Assembly: GCA_027364825.1 (NCBI GenBank)
Contig: DAHXOM010000215.1
Coordinates: forward strand, 1-7,424
Length of the DNA stretch: 7,424 nucleotides
Direction of reading: 5' to 3'
Source of the DNA: a bacterium
GTDB lineage: Bacteria > JAMCPX01
Shown: one piece after another, positions 6,188 to 7,424 of the stretch
Layout of the letters: each line of letters opens with the position of its first letter
How positions within the stretch are numbered: position 1 is the stretch's first letter
The notes under the pieces: model-generated
What the model was told of the DNA's origin: nothing
The model's input: the letters and a program-made list of their open reading frames with translations, nothing else
Database searches by the model: none
Position numbers and translations under genes: made by a program

Positions 6188-6230
6188 CACATAAATACAT
6201 TAAACTGCCATTGAAGAGTATACCTATATA

Positions 6231-6247
6231 TTACTATGAGTTACTAT
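6231..6247. repeat. TTACTAT direct repeat with 10-bp period
   Basis: TTACTAT is repeated at 6231-6237 and 6241-6247, a spacing of one helical turn. Response regulators often bind direct repeats about 10-11 bp apart, but the sequence is simple and AT-rich, so chance is possible. Confidence 0.25.
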
Positions 6248-6310
6248 CGTATAAGTAAAAAACTGTCAAGAGCATTAATTTTTCCATCATGATAATTTCA
6301 AACCAATAAC

Positions 6311-6338
6311 TTGACAATCTTGTATAATTTCATAGAAT
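6311..6338 (+). promoter_or_regulatory. sigma70-like promoter of the response regulator gene
   Basis: A perfect -35 TTGACA (6311-6316) is followed after 16 nt by TAGAAT (6333-6338), a five-of-six match to the -10 consensus. Transcription would begin about 7 nt later, at or next to the ATG at 6345, giving a leaderless or nearly leaderless mRNA. A second -10-like sequence, TATAAT at 6323-6328, has no recognisable -35 at normal distance but would give a short leader. Confidence 0.5.
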
Positions 6339-6344
6339 GAAAGT

Positions 6345-7424
6345 ATGTCTGAAACAACATATAAGATCCTTATAGTTGATGATGACCAATTGGTAGTAAA
6401 ACTTATAACTGATACAACGAAATCAAATGGATATAATGTTGATAGTGCGTCGGATGGTACTGCTGCGTTTATAAAGATTAAAGAATTCAAACCGGATATA
6501 ATCCTGCTCGATGTAATGCTGCCGAATATCACCGGATATGAAATTCTCAGGAAATTAAAGGCATCCCCTGCAACATGGCATATCACTGTTATTATGATCA
6601 CGGCATTATCCGATAAGAATTCAAAGTACGAGGCGTTATACAATGGGGCAGATGACTTTCTGAACAAACCATTCGACATAAATGAGCTGCAGATAAGAAT
6701 AAGAAATTCATTAAAGGTTAAAGCTTACAACGATCTTCTTAACAATTATAACGTTATACTTGAAAAAACGGTCCAAGAAAAAACCAAAGAACTTAAAGAA
6801 GCACTGGAGCATCTTCACAAGTTGAATGAAACCCTGAAAAACGCTTACATAGATACGGTATTCAGGCTAACAAGAGCAGCCGAGTATAAAGATGAGTTTA
6901 CAGGACAACATCTGAAGCGAATCAGTGCATACTCCTTGATGCTGGGAGAATATATGGGCCTATCAAAATCAGACAGAGAAAATATTATCTATGCAAGTCC
7001 CATGCATGATATCGGCAAAATAGGTATTCCTGACCATATACTCCAAAAAAACAACGGCCTTACCAAAGAAGAGTTTGAAATAATAAAACAGCATACAACA
7101 ATAGGCGGGGAACTTCTTAAAGATGCTGATTCCGATGTGCTGATAATGGCTCAGAAAATAGCACTTTCGCATCACGAAAGGTGGGATGGGAGCGGTTATC
7201 CTGAAGGATTGAAAGGTACACAGACTCCATTGATCGGCAGGATTGTCATGCTTGTCGATCAATATGATGCACTACGTAGTAAAAGACCTTATAAATCCCC
7301 ATTTTTACACGAACAAACATACGATATTATAACAAAGGGTGATGGAAGGACTATGCCTGAACATTTCGATCCCGGCTTGCTCGAGGTATTCAAAAAATTA
7401 TCTGACAGGTTTGATGGAATATAT
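6345..7424 (+). CDS. response regulator with HD-GYP domain (RpfG-like), 3' partial
   Basis: The frame is open for 360 codons and runs off the window without a stop. The receiver domain (~6-122) has the acidic pocket Asp12-Asp13, phospho-acceptor Asp56 (IILLDVMLP), Thr86 (MITA) and Lys108 (NKPF). A helical, probably coiled-coil linker spans ~128-168. The HD-GYP domain (~169 on) has His189 (TGQHLKR), the HD pair His221-Asp222 in MHDIGKIGIPD, His250, HHERWDGSGYP (276-286) and Asp305 in VMLVDQYDAL. HFDP (340-343) shows the domain is nearly complete. HD-GYP proteins hydrolyse cyclic di-GMP or related dinucleotides, and the visible ligands suggest an active enzyme. Phosphorylation by the divergent histidine kinase probably controls it (inference). 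No Shine-Dalgarno precedes the ATG. An out-of-frame ATG at 6337 gives only a short peptide. Confidence 0.93.
   Translation, partial: MSETTYKILIVDDDQLVVKLITDTTKSNGYNVDSASDGTAAFIKIKEFKPDIILLDVMLPNITGYEILRKLKASPATWHITVIMITALSDKNSKYEALYNGADDFLNKPFDINELQIRIRNSLKVKAYNDLLNNYNVILEKTVQEKTKELKEALEHLHKLNETLKNAYIDTVFRLTRAAEYKDEFTGQHLKRISAYSLMLGEYMGLSKSDRENIIYASPMHDIGKIGIPDHILQKNNGLTKEEFEIIKQHTTIGGELLKDADSDVLIMAQKIALSHHERWDGSGYPEGLKGTQTPLIGRIVMLVDQYDALRSKRPYKSPFLHEQTYDIITKGDGRTMPEHFDPGLLEVFKKLSDRFDGIY

Larger units (their letters stand above)
6076..6224. repeat. five ATACC/GGTAT cores in the divergent region
   Basis: ATACC occurs at 6077-6081, 6149-6153 and 6220-6224, and its complement GGTAT at 6096-6100 and 6181-6185. 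The base before the core, read in the ATACC direction, is T in three copies and C in two. Five copies within 150 bp of AT-rich DNA is more than chance would suggest. They could be binding sites of a regulator acting on one or both divergent genes. The spacings (about 20, 52, 33 and 37 bp) are irregular, so this is a candidate only. Confidence 0.35.
6074..6344. other. AT-rich divergent regulatory region between kinase and response regulator genes
   Basis: This 271-bp gap contains no convincing gene. It holds the kinase ribosome binding site with a possible hairpin over it, five ATACC cores in both orientations, one large imperfect inverted repeat, a 10-bp-period direct repeat, an ATCATGAT palindrome at 6286-6293, and the promoter candidate for the response regulator. 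The length and structure suggest that both genes are controlled from here. Confidence 0.6.

Noticed and set aside
6184..6258. 24-codon open frame on the + strand in the divergent region, starting MTHKYIKLPLK
   Set aside because: There is no ribosome binding site before the ATG. It is short enough to be expected by chance in AT-rich DNA, and the ATG lies inside the inverted repeat.
6074..6344. CRISPR array, tRNA or other structured RNA gene in the longest intergenic region
   Set aside because: The repeats are 5-7 bp, irregular and in both orientations. No repeat-spacer pattern and no tRNA-like cloverleaf could be seen.
6287..7262. Minus-strand open frames opposite the response regulator
   Set aside because: The + strand frame 6345-7424 has complete receiver and HD-GYP motifs. 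The opposite frames have no recognisable features and are shadows.

Overview
The window looks like ordinary chromosomal DNA from a moderately AT-rich, Gram-negative-type bacterium. The gene content is type IV pilus machinery, an Rrf2 regulator beside a MIP18/DUF59 Fe-S assembly factor, and large soluble sensor kinases with an HD-GYP response regulator. That mix is typical of Desulfobacterota, Nitrospirota and similar environmental anaerobes. No rRNA or other marker is present, so this placement is an inference and the lineage is not established.

Left part (1-2076, + strand): after a possible tail of an upstream gene come two closely spaced genes, 4 nt apart. The first encodes a stand-alone protein with an MshEN (T2SSE/GspE N-terminal) domain and no ATPase domain, followed by a half I do not recognise. 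The second encodes a complete PilT-class retraction ATPase with an extra polar C-terminal tail. Middle part (2101-2924, - strand): a DUF59/MIP18 (SufT-like) protein lies 83 nt upstream of an Rrf2-family regulator with three IscR-like cysteines, so they may form an Fe-S-related unit. This unit converges on pilT. Next (3022-3783, + strand) is a NodJ-type ABC-2 permease with no ATPase gene beside it. It converges on a 727-aa GAF-GAF-PAS histidine kinase (3890-6073, - strand). Between those two stop codons sits a compact 96-bp element with 15-bp inverted ends and TAAA direct repeats. It looks like an insertion of a small non-coding (MITE-like) repeat.

Right part (6074-7424): a 271-bp AT-rich divergent intergenic region separates the kinase from a response regulator with an HD-GYP output domain, which runs off the window end without a stop. 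The region contains five copies of an ATACC core in both orientations, an 11-bp imperfect inverted repeat, a short 10-bp-period direct repeat, and a good sigma70-like promoter placed so close to the regulator's ATG that its mRNA may be leaderless.

A plausible theme is surface motility tuned by cyclic di-GMP: the MshEN domain is a known c-di-GMP reader in other proteins, PilT powers pilus retraction, and HD-GYP domains degrade c-di-GMP. A functional link between the two ends of the window is inference. I do not see a clear new defence or mobile system. The observations most worth checking are the 96-bp element, the ATACC-rich divergent region, the MshEN-only protein, and the Rrf2 variant that lacks the IscR histidine ligand.
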